NCBI GenBank assembly: GCA_964019425.1
Contig: OZ025786.1
Location: 372,001 to 436,000 of the forward strand
Source of the DNA: Flectonema sp. DT1601
Lineage: Eukaryota > Euglenozoa > Diplonemea > Diplonemida > Diplonemidae
Direction: 5' to 3'
DNA: 64,000 nucleotides
Both the position numbers and the translations under genes were made by a program. Each line of letters starts with the position of its first letter. Within the stretch, counting starts at the first letter, position 1. The notes below the pieces were generated by a model. The model was not told where the DNA came from. It worked only from the letters and a program-made list of their open reading frames with translations, and did not search any database. This document shows positions 63,768-64,000 of the stretch, one piece after another.

Positions 63768-64000
63768 TGTGAATGTTATCTTTTATCTCCGTCGTTGTGA
63801 AGTAACAATTACTAGAGTACTTCTGTTCTTCTTGTGGAACTCATTGAAATCTTTTTTCTCTTCTTTTGTATTTAACAAGTACACGTAAACCTCCTTTAGC
63901 TTTATCGGTTTAAGTCGGTTCACGGTTTTGTGCAAAAACAAAGTGTTTGATGCCCCGATGATTCACATTATCGGCTTGCGTTTTTCCACTATTTGTTTAA
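63768..64000. other. Trailing intergenic sequence
   Basis: T-rich, no coding support before the window ends. Confidence 0.4.

Noticed and set aside
1-64000. CRISPR arrays, tRNA genes and telomere repeats
   Set aside because: No regularly spaced short repeats with unique spacers, no B-box-bearing cloverleaf and no telomeric tandem repeat were seen by eye; a tRNAscan run would settle the tRNA question.

Overview
The window is eukaryotic nuclear DNA, AT-rich, with many poly-T and poly-A tracts. It comes from a protist I cannot name with certainty. Three observations bear on lineage. (1) Every convincing protein gene across 64 kb lies on the + strand. (2) Nearly every start codon follows, within about 4-45 bases, a pyrimidine-rich tract ending in AG; this is what spliced-leader trans-splicing of polycistronic transcripts looks like, although 5'UTR introns would look the same. 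(3) Ordinary cis-introns with GTATGT-like donors and AG acceptors also occur. Together with a BILBO1-like N-terminal domain and large multi-spanning surface proteins, a euglenozoan (bodonid- or diplonemid-like) is my best guess, but this is inference.

Layout. 1-18.96 kb is a stable gene block: an FHA protein (cut by the window edge), a FAAH-type amidase, an RRM+YTH m6A reader split over three exons, a NAP/SET histone chaperone in three exons, an SVOP-like transporter, a BILBO1-like protein, the coatomer beta subunit, and a secreted/membrane protein with about 95 PTAI/PTAV repeats. A 2.1-kb non-coding stretch at 8.5-10.6 kb holds decayed repeats. 18.96-33.8 kb is a rearranged, repeat-rich region. 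It carries two intact copies and several broken or inverted copies of a ubiquitin-like/ankyrin gene, a piggyBac-type miniature element that captured part of that gene, a 680-bp-arm palindrome, and a small-subunit rRNA fragment that looks retroposed into one palindrome arm. 33.8-35.6 kb is an amidohydrolase gene. 36.6-36.9 kb is a large-subunit rRNA fragment. 37.0-50.3 kb is a tandem array: a unit of about 3.5-3.8 kb, seen three times plus a partial fourth. Each unit holds a two-exon HMG-box gene, the 5' third of a Na/phosphate cotransporter gene, and a retroelement tail encoding reverse-transcriptase motif C and thumb fused to a Josephin-like cysteine protease. The last unit runs into the complete transporter gene. 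55.1-63.8 kb holds a giant tandem-95/cadherin-like membrane protein, a helical protein and a membrane-anchored ubiquitin-like/ankyrin protein.

The most unusual items are the HMG/transporter/RT-Josephin amplification with amino-acid changes concentrated in the HMG boxes, the retroposed polyadenylated rRNA fragment with empty-site copies in the same window, the gene-capturing TTAA element, and the transporter fused to a claudin-like four-span module with a giant loop. No tRNA, CRISPR array or bacterial operon was seen.
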